Below are positions 23,801-34,386 of a stretch of DNA of 64,000 nucleotides, piece by piece. The position numbers and the translations under genes are program-made. Within the stretch, counting starts at the first letter, position 1. Every line of letters begins with the position of its first letter. The stretch lies in contig BSWB01000001.1 in assembly GCA_033239125.1 (NCBI GenBank), positions 60,493,416-60,557,415 on the forward strand, written 5' to 3'. The notes under the pieces were generated by a model. That model was not told the origin of the DNA and made no database searches. It saw only the letters and a list, made by a program, of their open reading frames with translations. Origin of the DNA: Fagopyrum homotropicum. Lineage: Eukaryota > Streptophyta > Magnoliopsida > Caryophyllales > Polygonaceae.

Positions 23801-24636
23801 TTCCCTGGTTCGGTGGATCTAGTCTTAGATTGTTAGAATGTTGAAATCCTAAGTGTTTGTTGAGTTAATTCTATCCTAGGATGACCTAGTGTTAGCAACT
23901 AAGTGTTAGGAGAGACTTACCCGGTAATCCTTACTCTTAGATTCCAAAGATAACAAACCTTAGGTAGTGGTGAGCCTAATAAGCCGCCATTGGATTAAGT
24001 GTGCTGGATGGTAGCTTAGGACTAACCCTTCCGAGACTTACCCGGTGAGGATAGGTTAGATCTTTAGATAACAATCCGGTTTGAGTAAAATTCCGTCCCT
24101 TAGGTTCTTAGAGACTTACCCGGTGATGAGACCTCGGGAATGGACTAGCGGACCATGAGACCTACCCGGTGATTGATCCCAATTTAGAAACACTTAACCC
24201 CAACATAGTTAATCCAAGGAACGAATAGATAGCTTGAGTCCTATGCCATAACCGGAACTTCCAAACCCTAGAATCCGTCTTTTCTTTCTTTGATCTATAT
24301 CTCGTTTTTTTGCTTGTTTGTTTGCGTTGATTTGTTAGCTTAGTTGAATTATTATATTTCGCATAATTTGTGGTCTTTGATTGATCACCGAAAACCAACC
24401 AAAAACAATTGAGATTTTTCATTTCTTTATTTCTTTCTCTTTTCTTAACCTAGATCTTCACTAGACTTAATCATAAATTGAATCAATCTTACCTTAGTCT
24501 TTGTGTTCTACCTCGGAGTACTATCCCTACTACAAACGTCCCGTATACTGCGGGTTTCGCTAGGTAGTTTAGGATTTAGTTCGAGTTATAAATGTAAAGC
24601 TTCTTTTTGTGCTACATCCTAGCGTGAACAAGTTTT

Positions 24637-24654
24637 TGGCGCCGTTGCCGGGGA
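24637..24654 (+). other. Primer binding site of D, tRNA-Asp
   Basis: TGGCGCCGTTGCCGGGGA is identical to A's site over 18 bases and starts six bases after the LTR end. Confidence 0.88.
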
Positions 24655-24771
24655 CTAGGTCTAGATTGAGTCTATTTTGTGATTGTTTGTAGTGTAGATC
24701 TTTCTTGTTGCTTTTGATCTCTCTTTGGTGTATGTTTTTGCTTTTCAGGACATCTCTTACTCTTTAGGTGT

Positions 24772-25710
24772 ATGCGAAGATCTCGTGGCAAGGATTTAGC
24801 TCCATTCGATCCCGAACCGGAGAAAAACCTTAGATCTAGATCCAAGAGTATTAAAAAGGGAAAAGAGATGGCCGGAAGAGATCTCCAAGCTGAATTGGAT
24901 GAATCCTTAGAGCAAATAAGGCTAAGAGATGAGCTCTTGGAGGAAGAAAGGAGACTTGCCAATGAGAGGCAAGAAGCAACTAGGAGGGAGATTGATGAGA
25001 TTAGGCAAGCCCTTGTACAAGGGGAGCTTAATCGTCAACAACCTCCATCTCCTCCACCACCGGTGGTACAACCGCAACCGGCGGCTAATGTTAGGGTTGT
25101 TCCCATTGCATTTGAGGAGCTACAAACCCTAGGGAGACGTATGGATCCGGCACAAAGAGCACACCGACCGGGTGTGAACTTAGGAGATCCCGCAACCCAC
25201 AACTATGAGCTCCGCCCTCAAGTTCTACAAATGATCCGGCATAATCAATTTGGAGGGATAGAAGGAGAGTCTCCTCATCAACATTTGATGAATTATGAGA
25301 TCTTGATGGAGACTCTTAGACCGTCAAGATTGGAGAGCAACAACAATAAGCTTAGGGCTTTCTCCTTCTCTCTTAAGGATAAAGCCTTGGCTTGGTATCA
25401 ATCTATTCCACAAGGGCGAGTTAGTACTTGGGAGGAGATGACAACCGAGTTTTTGACTAAGTTCTTCCCACCTTCCAAGACTACCGAGTTAAGAGGGAAG
25501 ATCAATGCCTTCGTGATGAAGGATAGAGAGAGTTTATTCAAGTCTTGGGAGAGGTTCAAAGATCTTCTCCTTGATTGTCCACACCATGGCATACCGAAAA
25601 TTGAGCTATTGGAGATCTACTTCAAAGGACTTGATGAAGATAGCCAATTCAATCTCCAATCTCTTTCCGGTGGAACTTTTATGGAGAAGCATGTAGATGA
25701 GGCTTGGTAG
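24772..25710 (+). pseudogene. gag N-terminal part of element D, stopped by TAG
   Basis: The ATG at 24772 (MRRSRGKDLAPFDPEPEKN) is preceded by TTAGGTGT, close to the TTAGGTAT before A's gag ATG. An acidic/basic coiled-coil-like part (residues about 40-85) leads into the gag core (ALAWYQSIPQGRVSTWEEM, FLTKFFPPSKTTELRGK, DCPHHGIPKIELLEIYFKGL). A TAG at 25708-25710, where A has a sense codon after DDAW, ends the frame; the same frame continues open at 25711. Upstream, TTTTTGCTTTTCAG could be a splice acceptor. Confidence 0.85.
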
Positions 25711-25713
25711 TTT

Positions 25714-28700
25714 GTGGAGAAGCAAGCTCTGGTGATTGAGAAATACTCCCATAGGAAGAGTGAAGGGAGAAAGGCGGGAGCATATGAGGTGAGTGAGGTC
25801 ACCATGAACAATTTCAAGCTTGACGCCATCAACAATGAATTGAAGTCCTTGAGGGAGTTGTGTGCTACAACTTTGAAGAACCAAGCAACTCCTCAAGTGC
25901 TTCCACAAGCCAACTTGTCTTCTAAGGAGGAGGATGTGAATTATATGGAAAGGGGCAACTTTAACAATTATCAAGGCCCAATGAACTTCAACAACAACCG
26001 GCAATTCAACAATTACCGGCCCAACCACAACCATCCCGGATTTTCTTACTCTAACCCGGATGGAGCCTTGAACCCTCCCGCTTCCACAAGCACAACTCAA
26101 CCACCAAGAGCTTCACAAGAACCTCCACCCGGATTTACTCAACCTCAAAAGGATAGAACCGAAATAATGTTTGAGCAATTGCTTGGAAGGTTGAGTGGTC
26201 TTGAGAGCACCGTGACTTCAATCTCTAAAGCCCAAAAAGTCTTGGAAGCGCAAGTGTTCCAAAAAGCGGGTGAAGCCCATAGAGATCCGGGAAAGCTTCC
26301 CGGAAGAACCGAAGACAACCCAAGAGGCCAAGTGATGGCTATTACAACGAGGAGTGGGTTGAGTATGAAAGATCCTTTGCCCAAGGACATTGCTAAGGGA
26401 AAGCAAGTAGTGGTAGAAGAGGGAAAGTTGCAAGAAGATGGAGGCAAGAGCAAGGATGTACAGCCAATCTATGTGGCACCGCCTCCATACAAGCCACCAC
26501 TACCGTTCCCTCAATCACGAGCAAGAGCTCGCTTGGACAATCATTTTGGTAAGTTCCTTGAACTAATGTCTAAATTACATATTAACATTCCGTTCATGGA
26601 TGCTATCTTAGGAATGCGGGCATATGGCAAGTTCTTGAAAGAGATACTCTCCAACAAAAGGAAGTTGGAGGAGTATGGGGAGATAAGAATGACCAAGAGA
26701 TCCTCGGAATTGATCCAAACAATGAAGGAGGAAATGCCTCCCAAGCTAAGAGATCCGGGCTCTTTTTGTGTCCCAATTGGAGTTGGAGATGTGAAGTACG
26801 AGGCCCTTTGTGATCTTGGAGCGAGTGTAAGCATCATACCGCTTGCACTTTGCAACAAGGTTGGGCTAGGAGAGCCGAAACCGGTCAAGATGACCCTCTA
26901 TATGGCGGACCGTTCTATCACTCGTCCGGTTGGGATTTTAGAAGACATCCCGGTGCAACTAGGAGGATTCTATGTGCCAATTGACTTTGTCGTCTTGGAC
27001 ATTCCGGCGGATTATCCGGTTCCCATCATCTTAGGAAGACCTTTCCTAGCCACCTCCGGATGCCTGGTGGATTGCAAGAATGGAACTCTCTCCTTCAACA
27101 TTGGAGAGGAGAACGTCAAGTTCAAATTGTCTACAATGATGAAAGGGCCAACCCTTGATGAGGATGTTTTCAACATAGTCGAGCTAGAGGAATCTAGAGA
27201 AGTTGAGAGCTCGATCTTGATCAAAGATCCCTTGGAGAAGGTTCTTAACTTAAGTATGATGGAGGAAGGTGTTGAGGAGGCTTGCAATGAAGAGATCAAG
27301 GCCTTGGAAGCATTAGAAGAGGAGCCAAGAGTTGGATTTGAAGGCCACGAAGAGGTGTTGAACAACTGCGAGTTCCACGGTCGAGATTTATGTTCCACGG
27401 CCGTCAAACTCTCTGGACAACTCCGGGAAGCAGGCTTGGCAAGAACCACGGCCGTGGAAGTTGAGCAAACCGTGGTTCCAGCCGTGGTTTTCCCTGGACC
27501 AGTTCTTGATGATGGTCAAGCTTCTAGGAGCCATGGGGAGTCTTCATTTGCTTTGGATTCATCTAATCCAACATTATTTGGATCGTCTCCAACCGATAAA
27601 GGTCCTCCTAAACTTGAACTCAAACCCCTCCCCTCTCATTTAAAGTATGCTTTCCTTGGTGTTGATTCTACATATCCGGTGATTGTTAATGCATGCTTGA
27701 GTGATGATGAACTTGCTAAGTTGTTGCATGAGCTAAGATTGGATAGGAAAGCCATTGGCTATACTATTGATGATTTGGTTGGCATTAAGCCTTCTTTGTG
27801 CATGCATAATATAATGATGGAAGATAATCATAAACCCTCTATTGAACATCAAAGAAGATTGAATCCTATAATGAAAGAGGTAGTCAAAAAGGAAATCATT
27901 AAGTTGCTAGACGCGGGAATTATCTACCCTATTTCGGATAGTAAGTGGGTTAGCCCCGTTCATGTAGTTCCTAAGAAGGGTGGGATGACCGTAGTGACTA
28001 ATGAGAACAATAAACTAATCCCGACTAGGACGGCTACGGGGTGGAGGATGTGCATTGATTATAGGAAATTGAACATGGCCTCTAGGAAAGATCACTTCCC
28101 TCTCCCCTTCATTGACCAAATGCTAGAAAGGTTAGCTCAACACTCTCATTTTTGCTATCTAGATGGCTATAGTGGATTCTTCCAAATCCCTATCCACCCC
28201 GATGACCAAGAGAAAACAACCTTTACATGTCCATGGGGTACTTTTGCATATAGGAGAATGCCATTTGGGTTGTGTAATGCACCCGCCACCTTCCAAAGGT
28301 GTATGATGGCTATCTTTTCGGAATACATAGAAAATATCATGGAAGTATTTATGGATGATTTCTCTGTTTATGGTTCTTCCTTTGATAATTGCTTGGTTAA
28401 CTTGTCGTTAGTATTACAAAGATGTGAGGAGACAAATCTTGTCTTGAATTGGGAAAAATGCCACTTCATGGTAAGTGAAGGCATTGTGTTGGGACACTTG
28501 GTGTCTAACCGTGGCATTGAGGTTGATAGGGCCAAAATTGAAACGATAGAGAAGTTGCCACCACCTACCTCGGTGAAGGGGGTAAGGAGTTTCTTAGGGC
28601 ATGCCGGTTTTTACCGGAGGTTTATTCAAGATTTCTCTAAAATTTCTAAGCCTCTAACTAACCTACTAATGAAGGGTGTTGATTTTGTCTTTTCCAAAGA

Positions 28701-29352
28701 TTGTCTTGAGGCTTTTTGTAGGTTGAAGAACGCCTTGATCTCCGCACCTATCATGCAACCTCCGGATTGGAGTCTACCATTTGAGATCATGTGCGATGCA
28801 AGTGATGTAGCTGTTGGGGCTGTTTTGGGGCAAGGGAAAGATGGGCGCACTCATGCCATTTATTATGCTAGCAAAACGCTAGATGATGCCCAACTCAATT
28901 ATGCTACCACTGAGAAGGAGTTGCTAGCGGTTGTGTATGCATTTGAGAAGTTCCGCTCATATCTTGTTGGAGCGAAGGTCATAGTTTATACGGATCATGC
29001 TGCGATCCGTTATCTACTCACCAAGAAGGATGCCAAGCCTAGGTTGATTTGGTGGATCCTTCTTCTACAAGAATTTGATTTGGAAATCCGGGACAAGAAG
29101 GGATCCGAGAACTCGGTGGCGGATCACCTTAGTAGACTCCCACCATTGGAGCTTGAAAGAGATGACATCCCGATTGATGATTCATTCCGGGATGAGCAAT
29201 TGCAAATGGTGGAGGAATGTTTGTTCCAAGCATCTAGAGGAAGTGAGCCATGGTTCGCCGACATTGTGAACTACTTAGTGTGTGAGGAAGTGCCTCCCGG
29301 ATTGACATATGCACAAAGAAAGAAGTTCCTCAACGATGTGAGGCACTACTAA
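25714..29352 (+). pseudogene. gag C-terminal part, protease, RT and RNase H of element D
   Basis: Open for about 1212 residues in the gag frame. Order: gag tail rich in Asn, then ITTRSGLSMKDPLP; protease DLGAS near residue 367; a linker with palindrome modules; RT with FMDD near residue 880; RNase H (CDASD, TDHAAIRYLL); start of integrase. A TAA at 29350-29352, where C has a Tyr codon, ends it. The continuous gag-protease-RT frame shows the ancestor made one polyprotein. Catalytic residues of protease, RT and RNase H look intact. Confidence 0.87.
27368..27500 (+). repeat. Palindrome modules in D's protease-RT linker
   Basis: TTCCACGGTCGAG (about 27373), TTCCACGGCCGTC (about 27392) and the exact CCACGGCCGTGG at 27446-27457, followed by ACCGTGGTTCC. 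The position matches the modules in A and C, and they are translated (STAVKL, TTAVEV). Confidence 0.75.
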
Positions 29353-30526
29353 TGGAGTGAACCACTTCAATTCAAGAGAGGGCCGGATGGAATGTTTAGA
29401 AGATGCATACCGGAAAGATGAAGTGGAGAGTGTGATCCGGCATTGTCACTCCTTACCATGTGGAGGCCATGATAGCTCACACAAAACGTGTGCAAAGGTA
29501 TTGCAATCCGGTTTTTATTGGCCTAACTTGTTTAAAGATGTGCTAGGTTTTGTAGCGGCATGTTATGCTTGCCAAAGGACGGGCAACATCTCAAGAAGGA
29601 ATGAGATGCCCTTGAACAACATCCAAGAAGTCGAAATATTCGATGTGTGGGGTGTGGACTTCATGGGACCATTCCCTTCTTCATGTGGCAATCTCTACAT
29701 CCTATTGGCGGTGGACTATGTGTCAAGATTGGTGGAGGCAATCGCCTCTCCTACAAATGATGCCAAAGTGGTGGTACGGTTCTTCAACCGAGTGATCTTC
29801 CCTACGTTTGGTACACCAAGGGTGATCATTAGTTATGGAGGGAAGCACTTCACAAATAGGAACTTTGGAGCGCTTTTGGCTAAGTATGGGGTGACTCATA
29901 AGGTGGCGACACCTTACCATCCCCAAACTAGTGGCCAAGTGGAGATCTCCAACCGAGAGATCAAGGCCATCCTTGAGAAGACGGTCTCTAGGACGAGAAA
30001 AGATTGGGCTATGAGGCTCAATGATGCCTTATGGGCATATAGAACCGCCTTCAAGACACCGATTGGCACCACTCCTTACAAGTTGGTCTATGGCAAGTCT
30101 TGCCACCTTCCGGTAGAGATGGAGCATAGAGCTTATTGGGCCATTAAGTGGCTAAATTTTGCTCTCAAAGAGGCGGGAGAAAAGAGATTGCTTGAATTGA
30201 ATGCCCTCGAGGAAATCCGGTTGGATGCTTATGAGAATGCCCGGATTTACAAGGAGAGAACCAAAAGGTGGCATGACAAGAGGATCATCCCCAAGGAGTT
30301 GAGTGAAGGAGATCTTGTCCTTCTCTTCAACTCAAGGCTAAGGCTCTTTCCCGGAAAGCTCAAATCAAGATGGACCGGGCCATATGTGGTGAAGAAGATC
30401 TTTCCCCATGGAGCTATTGAAATTGGAGGGGATCATTGTGAAAACTTTAAGGTGAATGGGCACCGTTTGAAAAGGTATATCCCGGGAGCTCCGGTAGATA
30501 TGATTGCCCCACTTTACCTTGAGTAG
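29353..30526 (+). pseudogene. integrase of element D, second catalytic Asp replaced by Tyr
   Basis: After the TAA the old frame runs about 65 bases, then a one-base gain near 29415 shifts it; the rest is open for about 370 residues. The zinc region has HCHSLPCGGH, with CYACQRTGN where C has CDACQRTGN. In the core, VDYVSRLVEA is present, but the Asp of SDGG reads SYGG (TAT at 29834-29836). The Glu 35 residues on (29942-29944) is kept. Loss of this Asp should abolish integration activity. The C-terminus (PVDMIAPLYLE) matches C. Confidence 0.86.
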
Positions 30527-30569
30527 ACGCCCCGAGTTTGGTCAAGCTAATGACCTTAATGAAGCGCTT

Positions 30570-30587
30570 GGTGGGAGGCAACCCATC
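30570..30587 (+). other. Conserved hairpin after pol stop (loop AGGCAA), element D
   Basis: GGTGGG-AGGCAA-CCCATC, a 6-bp stem with one G-U pair, follows GAAGCGCTT. The loop is identical to A and C, while the outer pairs differ from A. Confidence 0.7.
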
Positions 30588-30928
30588 GGTAACGTTTTTC
30601 CCTTCTTGTTTTGCTTTTGTTCTAGATTTTTCTATCTTTTTGTGTGTTTTGTCTACTTTGTGTGTGTGCTAGAGCATTAGTGGCATTGGAAGCCTTGCTT
30701 GACATAGGAATGATGATGATGAACCCCTTATCAATTATGGGTGGAGCGGACGCGGAACTTGGACGGCTAGCGGTGCCTAGCGCGGATCCCGACGCCTTGA
30801 TGAACACTTAGAGCTCTCTACCATGGTTGATAGGATCATCCAACATCGATTCACTTGAGAAATCCCAAATACCGTAGCAAACCACTTTTACATTGTGAGA
30901 ACCTTCTTTCACTCTCTTTACTTCATTT

Positions 30929-30967
30929 ACACATTGGGGACAATGTGTTTCTAAGTATGGGGTGGGG
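30929..30967 (+). other. GNRA hairpin plus internal PPT-like tract, element D
   Basis: ACACATTG-GGGA-CAATGTGT (30929-30948) is a perfect 8-bp stem with a GGGA loop, followed by AAGTATGGGGTGGGG (30953-30967). It is a second copy of the hairpin and PPT arrangement found at the LTR. Confidence 0.78.
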
Positions 30968-32159
30968 TTTGCATGATCCTTTGCATGATGAGCATCTAGG
31001 ATAGTTTAAAATCTTCACATGTCTTGCATTGTACATACATATTTCGAAAATTCAAAAAAAATCAGAAAATTTAAAAAATTTTGTGCTTTCTAGGCTTGGA
31101 TATGACCCTAATGGTGAACCATGTCTTGTGAATTGGCTATGGATGGCCTCATGTGTTAAATTGATGAATGCATATGTGGACATGAAGTACTTCTCTTGAA
31201 TTCTATGAATAATTTGTGATCATGATGTTTGCCTAGAAATGATTGAGTATTGAAGATCGAAATTACATAATAGTTCTTGCATACCATCTAGGAATGAATG
31301 AGGCAATTCATCTTTCTCTAATTCACATCTTAATCATGATTGCTTGAGCACCTCAATTGAGATAAATTTGACCTCCTTTAACCCATCCGGGAATAAGAGC
31401 ATGTTAGTGTGTTGATGTGTATAAAAAGCAAGTCTGGGGTGAAGATGTTAATGAAAGAATATCATGCATAAAATGCTGAATTTGTTGTGAAAGTGTAGCC
31501 AAAAATATAGGCTTGGGGACATTGGCTTAAATGACAAGTAACTCGGTACACTTCACATAATCGGGTGTTGGTGCCTTGCCAAAGTCAAATAAACCAATAG
31601 TCCTAACGAGCTTTGGTATGTGTGCCCGGTGTGGATGCACCTCGAAAACTAAGAAAAAGCCCGAGGACGGCTAATCACCAAGGTTTCGGCTTTTGTACAC
31701 CAATTCCATTGTCTCAAAAACAAGAAAAAGAAAAAGAAAAGAAAGAAAAGATAGAGAAAAATATACACTTGAGGGAAGTTGATCGAGGACAAGATTGTGG
31801 AGTTAGTTCCGTTCCCGGATTAGCATCACATAACCTAGAAATCCCCATCCAATCACTACATTTCTTGACCCTTTTATTTCACAAGACCTTATGACCTATT
31901 TGCATGTTTGTAAGACTTAGTGATTTAGATTGGATGTACTCTTGATCTTCTTGACTTCTTCATCTTTACATTTCATGCATACTTTTGAGTTAAGTACAAT
32001 TGTCTTTCCATGTCTTCATTTGTTTGATGCATGATTGCTTATCCTTTTCCATGAAACATGACTTTGAAGGTGATCCAATAATAGAAGCACAAACCCAAAA
32101 AGATTTTGCCATTTTTCTGCATACATAAATCATGTCATCTCTTAGTCTATAGTTGGGAA

Positions 32160-32198
32160 TTTGCTCGGGGACGAGCAAACCTTAAGTATGGGGTATTT
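32160..32198 (+). other. GNRA hairpin plus 3' PPT, element D
   Basis: TTTGCTCG-GGGA-CGAGCAAA (32160-32179) is a perfect 8-bp stem with a GNRA loop, then AAGTATGGGGTATTT directly before the 3' LTR. A has the same loop with the stem CTTGCTTG/CAAGCAAG. The purine tract should prime plus-strand DNA. Confidence 0.82.
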
Positions 32199-34028
32199 TG
32201 ATAACACGATTTATGACTTAGTTTTAGGTAATCATTTAGATAGATTTCTCACTCATTCATGCATGGTTTAGCACTAGTTCACGACCTTTTGCACCCAATT
32301 CATGTATTTTGTCGAGATAGACGTCTACACGGACTTGTGCGTGTTTTATAGGTATTTTTGGAGATTTAGGAGCTAAAACGATGCGTTTGAGAATCGTTCA
32401 TCAAGATGACACACCCTCAGACTCATTAGGATGCAAACTAGAACCTAAGGAGGACTCATAGAACCTTGCCAACACAAGCCATGCACCAAATCACGTCTTA
32501 ATGATCCAAGGCGAAGTTTATGGAGCAAATCACGGTTCACTGGCACAAACCATGCCCGTGATTCTACCCGTGGATTTTGCCAGATTCTTGTGACAGTTGT
32601 GCCACGACTCTCATGGCCAGCTCATGCAAAATTTGTTATAAAAGTGGTCCTTCATTGGCTGAGAAGAGCATCTTGGAGCAGCTCTCCATTATCCAAATCC
32701 TCCAATCAAAAATACTCTCAACAAGAAGTCTTTCTAGGAAGGAAAGTGCCAAAGAGGAAGAAGAAGAGATCCATTGAAGAGGAGAAGAAGAACACACACC
32801 ATTACCACACCTTGATAGATTTTGTAGTGAAGAAATTCGGATTCTATTTCTAGAGTTGTATGAACCATTTGAACCTTCTTTAAGAAGGATTGTGAGTTAC
32901 TCTAATTCCATTTTCAGCTTGGTTTTGTTTTAGTTCACTTGTTCATCTCTTTTCCTTCATCATCTTGCAAATGGATGTCATGATTTTATGTTTGATTATT
33001 TCGATTTCTATTATGAACGTTGTAGGCTAAATAGATGTGGTTCTAGGGTAAGGAAAGGATGGTTATGACTTGGGCTATGATAGGACGGACTTAGATTTAT
33101 CTTTGGATGACTTGTGTGCATAAACGTAGCCTCTGTTAGGAATCACGGTTGGTTCTTGTCAAACCACGGCCGTGGTTTAGGAAGAACAAACCGTGATTTT
33201 CCCTGGTTCGGTGGATCTAGTCTTAGATTGTTAGAATGTTGAAATCCTAAATGTTTGTTGAGTTAATTCTATCCTAGGATGACCTAGTGTTAGCAACTAA
33301 GTGTTAGGAGAGACTTACCCGGTAATCCTTACTCTTAGATTCCAAAGATAACAAACCTTAGGTAGTGGTGAGCCTAATAAGCCGCCATTGGATTAAGTGT
33401 GCTGGATGGTAGCTTAGGACTAACCCTTCCGAGACTTACCCGGTGAGGATAGGTTAGATCTTTAGATAACAATCCGGTTTGAGTAAAATTCCGTCCCCTA
33501 GGTTCTTAGAGACTTACCCGGTGATGAGACCTCGGGAATGGACTAGCGGACCATGAGACCTACCCGGTGATTGATCCCAATTTAGAAACACTTAACCCCA
33601 ACATAGTTAATCGAAGGAACGAATAGATAGCTTGAGTCCTATGCCATAACCGGAACTTCCAAACCCTAGAATCCGTCTTTTCTTTCTTTGATCTATATCT
33701 CGTATTTTTGCTTGTTTGTTTGCGTTGATTTGTTAGCTTAGTTGAATTATTATATTTCGCATAATTTGTGGTCTTTGATTGATCACCGAAAACCAACCAA
33801 AAACAATTGAGATTTTTCATTTCTTTATTTCTTTCTCTTTTCTTAACCTAGATCTTCACTAGACTTAATCATAAATTGAATCAATCTCACCTTAGTCTTT
33901 GTGTTCGACCTCGGAGTACTATCCCTACTACAAACGTCCCGTACACTGCGGGTTTCGCTAGGTAGTTTAGGATTTAGTTCGAGTTATAAATGTAAAGCTT
34001 CTTTTTGTGCTACATCCTAGCGTGAACA
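32199..34028 (+). repeat. 3' LTR of element D
   Basis: Same start and end as the 5' LTR. Differences seen include GACGTT/GACCTT, GACGTG/GACTTG and AGCTGTG/AGTTGTG. It keeps the TATA box (32637-32644) and the 58-bp dyad (33141-33198). Confidence 0.9.
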
Positions 34029-34033
34029 CGAGT
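34029..34033. other. Target-site duplication of D, right (CGAGT)
   Basis: Follows GTGAACA of the 3' LTR. One base differs from GGAGT at 22797-22801, probably a later mutation. Confidence 0.65.
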
Positions 34034-34386
34034 ATTTCTCAATCACTAGAGCTTGCTTCTCTACAAACTCTCAAGCTTCATCTACATGCTTCTCCTTGAA
34101 AGTCCCACCGGAAAGAGATTGGAGCTTGAATTGGCTATATTCATCAAGTCCCTTGAAGTAGATCTCCAATAGCTCAATTTTCGGTATGCCATGGTGTGGA
34201 CAATCTAGGAGAAGGTCTTTGAATCTCTCCCAAGACTTGAACAAGCTCTCTCTATCCTTCATCACGAAGGCATTGATCTTCCCTCTTAATTCGGTAGTCT
34301 TGGAAGGTGGGAAGAAGTTAGTCAAAAACTCGGTGGTCATCTCCTCCCAAGTACCAACTCGCCCCAACTCGCCCTTGTGGAATAGA
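34034..34386 (-). pseudogene. gag core fragment of element C
   Basis: The minus strand encodes the gag core (TWEEMTTEFLTNFFPPSKTT, DCPHHGIPKIELLEIYFKGL) and continues into 22801 when D is removed. An in-frame TGA follows DEA, where D has a Trp codon; D's own stop is one codon later, so the two were broken separately. CGAGTTGGGG is repeated by a 10-bp tandem duplication near 34360. It ends at the deletion joint with B. Confidence 0.8.

Larger units (their letters stand above)
22802..24630 (+). repeat. 5' LTR of element D
   Basis: TGATAACACG to GCGTGAACA. It has a TATA box at 23239, a large dyad with CCACGGCCGTGG at its centre (23743-23800), and four GAGACTTACCCGGT-type repeats (23912-23925, 24033-24046, 24111-24124, 24157-24170). 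Short ORFs in it are also in the 3' LTR and look spurious. Confidence 0.9.
30527..32198 (+). other. D 3' UTR, without ATHILA ORF
   Basis: No gene. It holds the AGGCAA hairpin (30570-30587), hairpin and PPT-like tract (30929-30967), AT-rich sequence, a purine-rich AAGAAAAAG stretch near 31720, and the terminal hairpin and PPT (32160-32198). A's ATHILA ORF would lie between the first two landmarks; here only about 340 bp separate them, with no long frame. Confidence 0.78.
22802..34028 (+). mobile_element. Element D: full-length Athila-lineage element, defective
   Basis: 11,227 bp with both LTRs (1829 and 1830 bp), tRNA-Asp PBS, one long gag-pol frame, 3' UTR and PPT. It is inserted in the gag of C, with a near-perfect 5-bp duplication. 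Its LTRs are nearly identical, with roughly a couple of dozen differences noticed by eye, so it is among the younger insertions. It carries two nonsense changes, one frameshift and a lost integrase catalytic Asp. There is no ATHILA ORF. Confidence 0.9.
14509..34386 (-). mobile_element. Element C: Athila-lineage element, 5' truncated and interrupted by D
   Basis: On the minus strand: a gag fragment (34034-34386), [D], the rest of gag, protease, RT-RNase H-integrase, 3' UTR, PPT and 3' LTR ending at 14509. The 5' LTR, PBS and gag start are missing. At about 34387 C's gag joins B internal sequence directly, sharing GAT, so one deletion removed C's 5' end, the rest of B LTR1 and the start of B internal 1. 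It is a close relative of D. Its target-site duplication cannot be seen because the right end is deleted. Confidence 0.83.
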
